Assembly (NCBI RefSeq): GCF_030010625.1
Contig: NZ_JASCXN010000026.1
Coordinates: forward strand, 59,453-123,452
Direction: 5' to 3'
Source: Streptomyces sp. CC208A
GTDB lineage: Bacteria > Actinomycetota > Actinomycetes > Streptomycetales > Streptomycetaceae
Length of the DNA: 64,000 nucleotides
The translations under genes and the position numbers were made by a program. The notes under the pieces are model-generated. The model saw nothing but the letters and a program-made list of their open reading frames with translations. It was not told the DNA's origin and searched no databases. Below are positions 41,731 through 50,087 of this stretch, one piece after another. Positions within the stretch are counted from its first letter, which is position 1. Each line of letters opens with the position of its first letter.

Positions 41731-42711
41731 TCAGGGTGCGAGCAGCAGCACCTTGCCGACGTGGGCGCCGGACTCCAGGACACGGTGGGCCTTGGCGGCC
41801 TCCGGCATCGGCAGCGTCCGGTCGACGACCGGGCGGACCGTGCCCGCCTCCACCAGCGGCCAGACGTGCTCGCGGACGGCCGCGACGATCGCCGCCTTCT
41901 CCTGGAGCGGGCGGGCGCGCAGGGTCGTCGCCATCACGGCGGCCCGCTTGGCGAGCAGCGCGCCGAGGTTCAACTCGCCCTTGACGCCGCCCTGGAGGCC
42001 GATGACGACGAGCCGGCCGTTCACGGCGAGGGCCTGGACGTTCCGGTCCAGGTACTTGGCGCCCATGATGTCCAGGATCACGTCCGCGCCCGCCCCGTCG
42101 GTGGCCTCGCGGAGTTCCCCGACGAAGTCCTGGGCGCGGTAGTCGATCAGGACGTCCGCGCCGAGCTCGGCGCAGCGGGCCAGCTTCTCCGGGCTGCCCG
42201 CGGTGACCGCGACCCTCGCGCCGACCGCCTTGCCCAGCTGGATCGCCATGGTGCCGATGCCGCTGCCCCCGCCGTGCACCAGCAGCGTCTCGCCGGGCCG
42301 CAGGAGGGCGCTCATGAAGATGTTCGACCAGACCGTGCAGGCGACCTCGGGGAGCGCCGCGGCCGTGGCCAGGTCGACGCCCTTCGGGACCGGCAGCAGC
42401 TGACCTGCGGGGACGGCGACCCGCTGGGCGTAACCCCCGCCGACGAGCAGCGCGCAGACCTCGTCGCCGACGGACCAGCCGGAGACCCCGGGGCCGAGGG
42501 CGGCGATCCGGCCGGCGCACTCCAGGCCGGGGTAGGGCGAGCTGCCGGGCGGCGGGTTGTAGAAGCCCTGCCGCTGGAGGACGTCGGCGCGGTTGACGGC
42601 GCTCGCCACCACCTCGACGAGGACCTCGCCCTCGCCGGGCACGGGATCGGGCACCTCGGCCCAGACCAGCGCCTCGGGGCCGCCGGGTTCCGGAATCGTG
42701 ATCGCATGCAT
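41731..42711 (-). CDS. NAD(P)H quinone oxidoreductase (zeta-crystallin/PIG3 family)
   Basis: The 326-residue medium-chain reductase has an N-terminal GroES-like domain (GPEALVWAEVPDPVPGEGEV, NRADVLQRQGFYNPPPG) and a Rossmann domain with HGGGSGIGTMAIQLGKAVGA (about 147-165). No catalytic-zinc cysteine set is seen. It reduces quinones or enones using NADPH. The start is ATG 42711 (MHAITIPEPG). It lies downstream of the channel gene on the same strand, separated by a repeat array. Confidence 0.92.
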   Translation of the reverse strand: MHAITIPEPGGPEALVWAEVPDPVPGEGEVLVEVVASAVNRADVLQRQGFYNPPPGSSPYPGLECAGRIAALGPGVSGWSVGDEVCALLVGGGYAQRVAVPAGQLLPVPKGVDLATAAALPEVACTVWSNIFMSALLRPGETLLVHGGGSGIGTMAIQLGKAVGARVAVTAGSPEKLARCAELGADVLIDYRAQDFVGELREATDGAGADVILDIMGAKYLDRNVQALAVNGRLVVIGLQGGVKGELNLGALLAKRAAVMATTLRARPLQEKAAIVAAVREHVWPLVEAGTVRPVVDRTLPMPEAAKAHRVLESGAHVGKVLLLAP

Positions 42712-42730
42712 GGCGGCGAGGCTACTCCCG

Positions 42731-42833
42731 GCGCTGTCCGCGCGCTGCCCGTGCTCTGTCCGTGCGCTGTCCGTGCGCTGTCCGTGCGCTGTCCGTGCGC
42801 TGTCCGTGTGCTGTCCGTGTGCTGTCCGTGTGC
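42731..42833. repeat. 11-bp tandem repeat array (CTGTCCGTGCG)
   Basis: Seven consecutive near-identical units (four CTGTCCGTGCG, then three CTGTCCGTGTG) with two degenerate units at the left edge fill almost all of the 122-bp gap between the channel stop and the oxidoreductase start. The unit equals one helical turn, so bases repeat on one DNA face. The array is in phase with no gene. Confidence 0.85.
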
Positions 42834-43925
42834 TCAGTCCTCCGGAGGGGTGGTGAGGGGCGTGAGGGGGGCGGCCCGGACGATGGTGATGAGCCGGTCC
42901 GTGAGCTGGAGGGGGCTGGCCGCCGGGTCGTCGTAGCCGAGCAGCCGGTGGCCGCGCAGCACGCTCACCACCAGGTCTTCGGTCTCCCGGACGCTCCGGC
43001 CCGCCTCGGCCTTGGTCACCGGGCGCTCGACCAGGTCGAGGCCGGTGCCCTGCTGGATCAGGTCCTCCATGACCGTGCCCGCGCTGGGGCTGAGCACGGA
43101 GAGGCCGAGCAGCCGGCCGGCGGCGGAGGCGCTGGTGATGACCGCGTCGGCACCGGACTGGCGGAGCAGCGGCGCGTTCTCCTCCTCCCGGACGGCGGCG
43201 ACGATCTTCGCGCCCCGGTTGAGCTGGCGGGCCGTCAAAGTGACCAGAACGGCGGTGTCGTCGCGCTGGGTGGCGATGACGACCTGGCGGGCCCGCTGCA
43301 CCTCCGCCCGGAGCAGGACATCGCTCCGGGTGCCGTCGCCGACGATGCCGACGAAGCCGTCGAGGTTGGCCGCCTCGATGACCTTGCCGGAGGGGTCGAC
43401 GATGACGATCTGGTCCTTGCGGAGGCCGGTGGCGCAGAGGGTCTGGATCGCGGACCGCCCCTTGGTCCCGAAGCCGACGATCACGGTGTGGTCGCGCAAG
43501 TGGGACCTCCACTTCTTGAGGCGGAACTCCTCCCGGGTCCTTTCGGTGAGGACTTCGAGGGTGGTACCGACCAGGATGATCAGGAACAGCACGCGCAGTG
43601 GCGTGATCACCAGGACGTTGACGAGCCGCGCCGCGTCGCTGGCCGGGACGATGTCGCCGTATCCGGTGGTGGAGAGGGTGACGGTCGCGTAGTAGAGGCA
43701 GTCGAGGAAGTCGACGGTGCCGTCGACGCTGTCGCGGTAGCCCTCGCGGTCGGCGTAGACGATGAGGACCGTCAGGAACAGGACCCCGAGTGCCATGAGG
43801 AGGCGCCGGCCGACCTGGCGGAGCGGGTCCACGGTCTGGCGGGGCAGATGGATCCGCGAGCCGTCGACCTTCTCGGCGGCGTGGCGGGCCATGACGTCAC
43901 GGCTGGGGAGTTTCACGTGAAACAC
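42834..43925 (-). CDS. Potassium channel with TrkA-N (RCK) domain
   Basis: The 363-residue channel has two transmembrane helices (about 43-58 and 105-122) flanking the pore helix, and the selectivity filter TTGYGD (about 88-93). A cytoplasmic TrkA-N/RCK domain starts with VIVGFGTKGRSAIQTL (about 147-162), and a C-terminal TrkA-C-like domain follows. This is a KtrA/MthK-like two-TM K+ channel. The GTG at 43925 gives MFHVK and lies within a few bases of the parS site, overlapping moeA by 13 nt; an ATG at 43892 is an alternative (352 aa). Confidence 0.93.
   Translation of the reverse strand: MFHVKLPSRDVMARHAAEKVDGSRIHLPRQTVDPLRQVGRRLLMALGVLFLTVLIVYADREGYRDSVDGTVDFLDCLYYATVTLSTTGYGDIVPASDAARLVNVLVITPLRVLFLIILVGTTLEVLTERTREEFRLKKWRSHLRDHTVIVGFGTKGRSAIQTLCATGLRKDQIVIVDPSGKVIEAANLDGFVGIVGDGTRSDVLLRAEVQRARQVVIATQRDDTAVLVTLTARQLNRGAKIVAAVREEENAPLLRQSGADAVITSASAAGRLLGLSVLSPSAGTVMEDLIQQGTGLDLVERPVTKAEAGRSVRETEDLVVSVLRGHRLLGYDDPAASPLQLTDRLITIVRAAPLTPLTTPPED
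43910..43923. promoter_or_regulatory. parS overlapping moeA stop and channel start
   Basis: A perfect GTTTCACGTGAAAC overlaps the moeA TGA (43913-43915) and the GTG start of the K+ channel gene (43923-43925). If the GTG is used, the palindrome itself encodes the first residues FHVK of the channel. Confidence 0.93.
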
Positions 43926-45208
43926 GCTCCTTCGCGTCCTGGCAGGGGCACGGGCGGCGTCGCAGTCGGCGTCGTGGCCGCCCAGGGGAGGGCGAGGATC
44001 TCCAGCCGTCGGCCCGGTTCCGCTCCGCCGGGCGGGACGACGGCCATGCCGTCGGCGGCGGCGATGCCCCGCAGCATGGCCGGCCCGTTGTAGTGCAGCG
44101 GCACGAGGAGCCCGTCCCGGTGGACGACGGGGACGAGCCGGGTGTCGTGCGGGTGGCCCTGGACGCCGTCACGGAGGGGGGCGGAGGCGGGCTCCACGGG
44201 GGTCCCGGCTCCCGCTCCCGCGAGGGCGGCCAGGAGGGGAGCGGCGAGGGTGAGGAGGCCGGAGACGGCGGCGAGGGGGTTGCCGGGCAGGCCGACGAGG
44301 TGGCGCCCGGCGTCCAGGCGGGCGAGCAGCATGGGGTGGCCGGGACGGACCTCCACCCCGTCGACCAGGAGGGCGGCCCCTGCCTTGTCGAGGACCCGGT
44401 GGACGTGGTCGACCGGCCCGGCGGCGGTGCCGCCGGTGGTGACGACGAGTTCGGCGGCGGAACCGGTGACGGCCGCGTACAGGGCCTCGGCGTCGTCGCC
44501 GATCCGGCGGGTCGCCAGGACCTCGGCGCCGAGCGCCGTCAGCCAGGGCCCGAGCATCGGACCGAGCGCGTCCCGGATCAGGCCGTCGTGGGGGAGCCCG
44601 GACGTCAGCAGTTCGTCCCCGAGGACGAGGACCTCCACGCGGGGGCGGGGCAGCACGGCGGCCTCGTCGTAGCCTGCGGCGGCGGCGAGACCGAGGACGG
44701 CGGGGGTGACGGGGCACCCGACGGGCAGCAGCTCGTCGCCGGTACGGCACTCCTGGCCGCGGGGACGGATGTCCTGGCCGGTCACGACCTCGCGGAGGGG
44801 GTGCAGCAGAACCGTTCCAGCCGAGCCGGGGTCACCGACGCGTGCGTGTTCGGAGCGGAGGACGGCGGTGGCACCGGCGGGGACGCGGGCGCCGGTGGCG
44901 ATGCGTACCGCTTCCCCCGGGGCGAGGGGACCGGCCCCGGCGTGCCCGGCGAGGACGGCCTCCTCGCGCACCGTCCAGGGGCCCGGTCCCGCGACCGCCC
45001 AGCCGTCCATCGCGGAGCTGTCGAAGGAGGGCAGGTCGGTGAGGGCCCGCAGCGGTTCGGCGAGGGTGCGGCCGAGCGCCTGCCCGAGCGGGACGCGGAC
45101 GGGCGGGCGTTCCGCGGCCGCCGCCCGCGCCCCGGCCCCGGCGCGGGCGGCGAGGGCGCGCGCCTGGGGCCAGGGGGTGGCGGCGGGGGCGGGTCGTCCG
45201 GGGGTCAT
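43913..45208 (-). CDS. moeA: Molybdopterin molybdotransferase
   Basis: The 431-residue MoeA inserts molybdenum into adenylylated molybdopterin. Landmarks: SSAMDGWAV (near 65), a MoCF-domain stretch with VVTTGGTAAGPVDHVH (near 255), and the conserved GLPGNPLAAVSG (near 325). The C-terminal domain has LHYNGPAMLRGIAAADG. The ATG overlaps the mobA-like TGA (4 nt), so the two are coupled. Its stop lies in the parS site. Confidence 0.94.
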   Translation of the reverse strand: MTPGRPAPAATPWPQARALAARAGAGARAAAAERPPVRVPLGQALGRTLAEPLRALTDLPSFDSSAMDGWAVAGPGPWTVREEAVLAGHAGAGPLAPGEAVRIATGARVPAGATAVLRSEHARVGDPGSAGTVLLHPLREVVTGQDIRPRGQECRTGDELLPVGCPVTPAVLGLAAAAGYDEAAVLPRPRVEVLVLGDELLTSGLPHDGLIRDALGPMLGPWLTALGAEVLATRRIGDDAEALYAAVTGSAAELVVTTGGTAAGPVDHVHRVLDKAGAALLVDGVEVRPGHPMLLARLDAGRHLVGLPGNPLAAVSGLLTLAAPLLAALAGAGAGTPVEPASAPLRDGVQGHPHDTRLVPVVHRDGLLVPLHYNGPAMLRGIAAADGMAVVPPGGAEPGRRLEILALPWAATTPTATPPVPLPGREGACFT

Positions 45209-46146
45209 CCCGTCTCGCCCTGTTCAGCCTGTTCGGCCTGTTCTGACTGTTCGGCCTGTTCTGACTGTTCGGCTGCCCAGCGCTGGGCGAGGGCGGCGGC
45301 CTTGCGGGATGCCTCGGCGACCGCCTCGGCCGGGGCCGTACCGCCCTCGGCGGCCTTCGCCGCGGCGTAGCCGACGAGGAAGGTCGTCAGGGGCGCGGCG
45401 GGGCGGGCGACGCCGTGAGCGGCGTCCCTGGCCAGATCGAGCAGGACGCCGGTGTCGACGTCCAGGTCGATTCCCAGTTCGGTCTTGGCTGCGGTGATCC
45501 ATTCGTCCAACACGGCTCCATGGTCCCTGATGCGGGCGCGGGCCGTGGCGATGTCCTCCCAGGTGTCGCAGTCGAAGGAGGCCAGGGGCTCGTCGGGGCC
45601 TGCCGGGACCCGTACGACGCGGAGCCCTTCGACGAGGAACCGCAGGGGGAGGTGGTCGAGGCCCTGGTGGGCCTGGAGCAGCTCGTCGAGCCGACGGCGC
45701 AGGGGGCCGGTCCGGTAGGCGGCGACGAGCGGCTGGTCGCGGCCGTCGGCGTCGGTCAGGAGCGCGGCCTCGGCCTCCGGCGCGGCGTCGAGCGCGGCGA
45801 GGAGCCGGAGGACGGTCGGCTCCCCGAGGAAGGGCAGGTCGGCGGAGAGCGCGAGCAGGACCCCGGGGGCGGTGTCCGTCTCCGGGGCGGGGGAACGGAG
45901 TGCGGCGGCGCCCGCGTCCAGGGCGGCCACGGGTCCCGTGCCGATCGGTTCCTCGCGAGTCCAGCGGACCGGCCGGACGGTGGGGCGCGGGTCGCCGACG
46001 ACGACGGTCCCGCGGGCTCCGGCGCAGGCGGCGAGCACCCGGTCGAGCAGGGACCGCCCGCCGACCCGTACCCCCGGCTTGTCCACGCCCCCGAGGCGCC
46101 GCGCGGCGCCCCCGGCGAGTACGACGGCGTCATGTGCGGTGGTCAC
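45205..46146 (-). CDS. MobA-like nucleotidyltransferase fused to DUF6457-type tail domain
   Basis: The 313-residue protein has an N-terminal NTP-transferase domain with the signature VVLAGGAARRLGGVDKP (about 10-26), LSADLPFLGEP and SFDCDTWEDI. After residue ~195 a second helical domain (TELGIDLDVDTGVLLDLARDAAHGVARPAAPLTTF) resembles DUF6457. The extreme C-terminus is a Glu-Gln repeat (EQSEQAEQSEQAEQAEQ) encoded by a tandem 9/18-bp repeat near 45220-45275. It probably attaches GMP to the molybdenum cofactor; coupling with moeA supports this. The start is GTG 46146; a longer frame extends upstream into the repeats. Confidence 0.86.
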   Translation of the reverse strand: MTTAHDAVVLAGGAARRLGGVDKPGVRVGGRSLLDRVLAACAGARGTVVVGDPRPTVRPVRWTREEPIGTGPVAALDAGAAALRSPAPETDTAPGVLLALSADLPFLGEPTVLRLLAALDAAPEAEAALLTDADGRDQPLVAAYRTGPLRRRLDELLQAHQGLDHLPLRFLVEGLRVVRVPAGPDEPLASFDCDTWEDIATARARIRDHGAVLDEWITAAKTELGIDLDVDTGVLLDLARDAAHGVARPAAPLTTFLVGYAAAKAAEGGTAPAEAVAEASRKAAALAQRWAAEQSEQAEQSEQAEQAEQGETG

Positions 46147-46168
46147 CCCAGCAGTATGGTCCGCCGCC

Positions 46169-46203
46169 GTACGGCTCCGAGCACCCGGGGCTCGGAACCG
46201 TAC
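46169..46203 (-). terminator. Terminator of bkdA2B2C2 operon
   Basis: The near-palindrome GTACGG-c-TCCGAGC ... GCTCGGA-a-CCGTAC (46169-46203) forms a 13-bp stem with one mismatch. It lies downstream of the bkdC2 stop and upstream of the mobA-like gene start. Confidence 0.65.
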
Positions 46204-46217
46204 GGGCACGACTGCCG

Positions 46218-46318
46218 CCGGCCGGGTCGTACGGGCGCGGCACCCGCGCGGTCAGACCGTACGGGCGCGGCTCCCACCGGCCGGGTCGTACGGGCGCGGT
46301 CTCCGCCGGTCAGACCGT
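46218..46318. repeat. ~59-bp imperfect direct duplication at the bkdC2 3' end
   Basis: CCGGCCGGGTCGTACGGGCGCGG occurs at 46218-46240 and 46277-46299, and GGTCAGACCGT at 46250-46260 and 46308-46318. The right copy includes the bkdC2 stop codon, so the 3' end of the gene appears to have been copied into the gap. Confidence 0.65.
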
Positions 46319-47716
46319 GCGGAGCAGGACCGCGGGCTGCTCGACGCAGTCCGCGACGTACCGCAGGAAGCCGCCGGCCGTGCCGCCGTCGCAGACCCGG
46401 TGGTCGAAGGTGAGCGAGAGCTGCACCACCTGACGGACGGCCAGTTCGCCCTGGTGGACCCAGGGTTTGGGGATGATCCGGCCGACGCCGAGCATCGCCG
46501 CCTCGGGGTGGTTGACGATCGGCGTGGAGCCGTCCACCCCGAACACGCCGTAGTTGTTGAGCGTGAACGTGCCGCCGGTGAGGTCGGCCGGGGTGAGGGT
46601 GCCCTGCCGGGCCGACTCGGTGAGCCGGGCGAACTCCTCGGTCAGCGACTCGGTGGTGCGCGTACCGGCGTCCCGGACCACGGGGACGACGAGTCCGCGC
46701 GGGGTCTGGGCGGCGAAGCCGAGGTGCACGCCGGGCAGCCGGACGATCTCACGGGCGGCCGTGTCCACGGTGGAGTTCAGCTCGGGGAAGCGGGACAGGG
46801 CGTGGACGCAGATCCGGGCGAGGAGCGCGAGGAGCGAGATCTTCGGCCCGCCCGCCGCGTTCATCGCCGCCCGCGCGGCCATGAGTTCGGTGGCGTCGGC
46901 GTCCACCCAGCAGGTCGCGTCGGGGATCTCGGTGCGGCTGCGGGAGAGCTTGTCGGCGACGGCTCCGCGCAGTCCGCGCAGCGGGATCCGCTCCCCGGCG
47001 GCGGCGACCGCAGGCGCCGCGGCGGGTGCGACCGCAGGGGCGACCGCCGCGACCGCCGGCGCGACCGCCGCGGGCGTCTCGCGGGCGGTGAGGGCCCGCT
47101 CGACGTCGGCCCGCAGGATCAGGCCCTCGGGGCCCGAGCCGCGCACCTCCCGCAGGTCGAGGCCCCGGTCACGGGCCAGCTTCCGCACCAGCGGGGAGAT
47201 GACCGGCACCGGCCCGGTCGGCGAGGGCGCGGCGGGGGCCGCCTGGACCGCCGCCGGGGCCGTCGGGGTGGGACCGGCCGTCGTGGTCGGCGTGGGATGG
47301 ACGACGGCCGGGGACTGGGGGCGGATCCGGCGGCGCCGGGCCGCGGGGCCCGCCGTGCCGTAGCCGACGAGGACGTTGCCCGAGTACTCGGAGGAGACGG
47401 CCGAACCTGAACCCTCCGCAGCGGTGGGCGCGGGCGCGGAACCCGCCGGGGCCGTGCCGGGGCCGGCGGCGGCGCCGACGGCGACCGTCAGGAGCGGGGC
47501 TCCGACGGGAAGCTCGGTGCCCTCCTCGCCGAAGCGGGCGGTGACCACACCCCCGTACGGGCAGGGCACCTCGACCATCGCCTTGGCGGTCTCGACCTCG
47601 ACGACCGGCTGGTCGATCGCGACGACGTCGCCGACGTCCACCAGCCAGCGGACGATCTCCGCCTCGGTGAGTCCCTCACCGAGGTCGGGGAGCTTGAACT
47701 CCAGGACCTGGGCCAT
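46310..47716 (-). CDS. bkdC2: Branched-chain 2-oxoacid dehydrogenase E2, second copy
   Basis: The 468-residue E2 has a lipoyl domain (about 1-80, lipoyl Lys in EVETAKAMVEVP near 45), a Pro/Ala linker, an E1/E3-binding domain (about 165-205, SPLVRKLARDRGLDLREV), and a second Ala-rich linker (AVAPAVAAVAPAVAPAA). The catalytic domain (about 240-468) ends in SLTFDHRVCDGGTAGGF. It starts MAQVLEFKLPDLGEG at the ATG that overlaps the bkdB2 TGA (TGATG). It carries a different linker and peripheral domain from the copy at 25668, so the two complexes likely assemble separately. Confidence 0.92.
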   Translation of the reverse strand: MAQVLEFKLPDLGEGLTEAEIVRWLVDVGDVVAIDQPVVEVETAKAMVEVPCPYGGVVTARFGEEGTELPVGAPLLTVAVGAAAGPGTAPAGSAPAPTAAEGSGSAVSSEYSGNVLVGYGTAGPAARRRRIRPQSPAVVHPTPTTTAGPTPTAPAAVQAAPAAPSPTGPVPVISPLVRKLARDRGLDLREVRGSGPEGLILRADVERALTARETPAAVAPAVAAVAPAVAPAAAPAVAAAGERIPLRGLRGAVADKLSRSRTEIPDATCWVDADATELMAARAAMNAAGGPKISLLALLARICVHALSRFPELNSTVDTAAREIVRLPGVHLGFAAQTPRGLVVPVVRDAGTRTTESLTEEFARLTESARQGTLTPADLTGGTFTLNNYGVFGVDGSTPIVNHPEAAMLGVGRIIPKPWVHQGELAVRQVVQLSLTFDHRVCDGGTAGGFLRYVADCVEQPAVLLRTV

Positions 47717-48753
47717 CAGTTCCCCGCCTCCCACTGGAGCCGCGCGACCGCGTCCAGGACCCGGTCGACGCCCGGCAGGTGGTGCCGCTCCAGCATCGGC
47801 GGCGGGTAGGGGATGTCGAAGCCCGCGACCCGCAGCACCGGCGCCTCCAGGTGGTGGAAGCAGCGCTCGGTGATCCGGGCGGCGATCTCCGCGCCCGGTC
47901 CCGCGAAGCCGCCCGACTCGTGGACCACGACCGCGCGGCCGGTGCGCCGCACCGACGCGGCGACGGTCTCCTCGTCGAAGGGCACGAGCGAGCGCAGGTC
48001 CACGACCTCCAGGTCCCAGCCCTCGGCGGTCGCCGCCTCGGCCGCCTCCAGGCAGACCGGCAGCGAGGGGCCGTAGGTGATCAGGGTGGCGCTGGTGCCG
48101 GACCGGCGGACCACGGCCTTGCCGATCGGCTCCACGCGCGCGGGTGCCTCGGGCGACCAGTCGGACTTCGACCAGTAGAGCCGCTTGGGCTCCAGGAAGA
48201 CGACCGGGTCGTCGGAGGCGATGGCCGCCCGCAGCAGCCCGTAGGCGTCCTCGACGGTCGCCGGGGTGACCACGTGCAGGCCGGGGGTGACCATGTAGTA
48301 GATCTCGGAGGAGTCGCTGTGGTGCTCGACGCCGCCGATCCCGCCGCCGTACGGCACCCGGATCACCATCGGCATCGGCATCGCGCCGCGCGTCCGGTTC
48401 CGCATCCGCGCCACGTGCGAGACGAGCTGCTCGAACGCCGGGTAGGCGAAGGCGTCGAACTGCATCTCCACCACCGGCCGCAGGCCGTACATGGCCATGC
48501 CGACGGCCGTGCCGAGGATGCCCGCCTCGGCCAGCGGCGTGTCCGTGCAGCGGTCCTCGCCGAACTCCTTGGCGAGCCCGTCGGTGACCCGGAAGACCCC
48601 GCCGAGGGTGCCGACGTCCTCGCCCATCACATGGACGGTCGGGTCCTCGGCCATCGCGTCGCGCATGGCGCGCTGGAGCGCCTGCGCCATGGTGGCCGGC
48701 TTGGGCCGGCCCGCCGCCTTGGCGGCCGCCGCGCCGGTCGTCGCCGTCGTCAT
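47716..48753 (-). CDS. bkdB2: Branched-chain 2-oxoacid dehydrogenase E1 beta, second copy
   Basis: The 345-residue beta subunit has MGEDVGTLGGVFRVTDGLAKEF-like sequence in the first 65 residues, RVPYGGGIGGVEHHSDSSE (about 148-166) and the C-terminal VVDLRSLVPFDEETV. The first ~20 residues (TTATTGAAAAKAAGRPKPA) form a short Ala-rich tail not seen in the first copy. ATG at 48753 overlaps the bkdA2 TGA (4 nt). Confidence 0.93.
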   Translation of the reverse strand: MTTATTGAAAAKAAGRPKPATMAQALQRAMRDAMAEDPTVHVMGEDVGTLGGVFRVTDGLAKEFGEDRCTDTPLAEAGILGTAVGMAMYGLRPVVEMQFDAFAYPAFEQLVSHVARMRNRTRGAMPMPMVIRVPYGGGIGGVEHHSDSSEIYYMVTPGLHVVTPATVEDAYGLLRAAIASDDPVVFLEPKRLYWSKSDWSPEAPARVEPIGKAVVRRSGTSATLITYGPSLPVCLEAAEAATAEGWDLEVVDLRSLVPFDEETVAASVRRTGRAVVVHESGGFAGPGAEIAARITERCFHHLEAPVLRVAGFDIPYPPPMLERHHLPGVDRVLDAVARLQWEAGN

Positions 48754-49901
48754 CGGCTCTCGTCCTCCGCTTCGAGTTCGGCCCGCAGCTGTGCCGCCTG
48801 CTCGCGCAGCTGCGCGGTCTGCTCGGCGTAGACGTGGGTGAAGAGGTCCATCGGGTCGAGCACCGGGTCGGCGTTCATCCGCTCGCGCAGCTCGGCGGCC
48901 ATCGTCTCGGCGGCCTCGGCCGCCGCGCGCCGGCCCTCCTCGTCGAGCAGGCCGCGCGCGGTCAGCTCCCTTTCGAGGAGGAGCACCGGGTCGTGGGCCC
49001 GCCAGGCCTCGACCTCGCCGTCCGCGCGGTAGCGGGTGGCGTCGTCGGCGTTGGTGTGGGCGTCGATCCGGTAGGTGATCGCCTCCACGAGGGTCGGGCC
49101 GCCGCCGCGCCGGGCGCGGGCCACGGCCTCGGTGAGGACCTGGTGGACCGCGACCGCGTCGTTGCCGTCGACCAGGCGGCCCGGCATGCCGTAGCCGACG
49201 GCCTTGTGGGCGAGCGAGGGGGCGGCGGTCTGCTTGGCGAGCGGCACGGAGATCGCGAAGCCGTTGTTCTGCACGAGGAAGACCACCGGCGCCTGCCAGA
49301 CGGCGGCGAAGTTCAGCGCCTCGTGGAAGTCGCCCTCGCTGGTGCCGCCGTCGCCGACCATGGCGAGCGCGACCACGTCGTCGCCCTTCAGGCGGGCCGC
49401 GTGGGCGAGGCCCACGGCGTGCGGCAGCTGGGTGGCGAGCGGGGTGCACAGCGGCGCGATGCGGTGCTCGCGCGGGTCGTAGCCGGTGTGCCAGTCGCCG
49501 CGCAGCAGGGTCAGCGCCTGCACCGGGTCGAGGCCGCGGGCCACCGCCGCCAGGGTGTCCCGGTACGAGGGGAAGAGCCAGTCCCGCTCCTCCAGGGCGA
49601 GGGCGGCGGCGATCTCGCACGCCTCCTGGCCCGTGGTGGACGGGTAGACGGCGAGCCGGCCCTGCTTGGTGAGGGCGGTCGCCTGGGCGTTGTACCGGCG
49701 GCCTCGGACCAGCTCCGCGTAGAGGCGGCGCAGCAGCGCGGGGTCGGCGTCGGCCACGGCGTCCGTGCCGAGCACGCGCAGCGGCTCGGCGTCGGGCAGC
49801 AGCGGGGCGGGGTCGGTCCGCGGCCGCCAGGACGGCGGCGGCGTGGGCCGGTAGGCCGAGCCGGCGAGCGGCTCCTGGACTGTCGAACTGCGCTGTTGCA
49901 A
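48750..49901 (-). CDS. bkdA2: Branched-chain 2-oxoacid dehydrogenase E1 alpha, second copy
   Basis: The 383-residue (from TTG) TPP enzyme has FPSYRDTLAAVARG, the TPP motif GDGGTSEGDFHEALNFAAVW (near 180) with NNGFAIS, and YRIDAHTNADDATRYR. A TTG at 49901 lies 9 nt after GAGGAG and begins MQQRSSTVQEP; GTG at 49910 or a longer start at 49970 are alternatives. The upstream dyad at 49973-49986 is a likely TetR operator, and bkdR is divergent. The product lacks the Lys/Thr-rich tail of bkdA1. Confidence 0.92.
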   Translation of the reverse strand: MQQRSSTVQEPLAGSAYRPTPPPSWRPRTDPAPLLPDAEPLRVLGTDAVADADPALLRRLYAELVRGRRYNAQATALTKQGRLAVYPSTTGQEACEIAAALALEERDWLFPSYRDTLAAVARGLDPVQALTLLRGDWHTGYDPREHRIAPLCTPLATQLPHAVGLAHAARLKGDDVVALAMVGDGGTSEGDFHEALNFAAVWQAPVVFLVQNNGFAISVPLAKQTAAPSLAHKAVGYGMPGRLVDGNDAVAVHQVLTEAVARARRGGGPTLVEAITYRIDAHTNADDATRYRADGEVEAWRAHDPVLLLERELTARGLLDEEGRRAAAEAAETMAAELRERMNADPVLDPMDLFTHVYAEQTAQLREQAAQLRAELEAEDESR

Positions 49902-49972
49902 CGAGTCCACCTCCTCGTGGGAGCGGGCATAACACCCGAAGGCGGGTGGCGCGGATGTGGCGCGCCTCACCT

Positions 49973-49986
49973 ACCGATTGTTCGGT
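49973..49986. promoter_or_regulatory. PaaR-type operator between bkdA2 and bkdR
   Basis: ACCGATTGTTCGGT is a 5+5 dyad (ACCGA-N4-TCGGT). It differs by one base from the boxes near paaN (52954) and paaA (57615, complement strand). It lies about 72 nt upstream of the bkdA2 start. Confidence 0.7.
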
Positions 49987-50087
49987 CGTGGAGGCATTTT
50001 GGCTACAGGCACCTCCAGCCTGTGGACAAACGGTTCTCCACAGCCTGGGATAGAGGCAGGTCGTCCACCGGAGAGAGGCGGGGGGAC

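Noticed and set aside
42731..42833. 11-bp repeat array as an origin iteron set
   Set aside because: There is no replication gene nearby and the array lacks AT-rich or DnaA-box sequence; it is chromosomal and intergenic.
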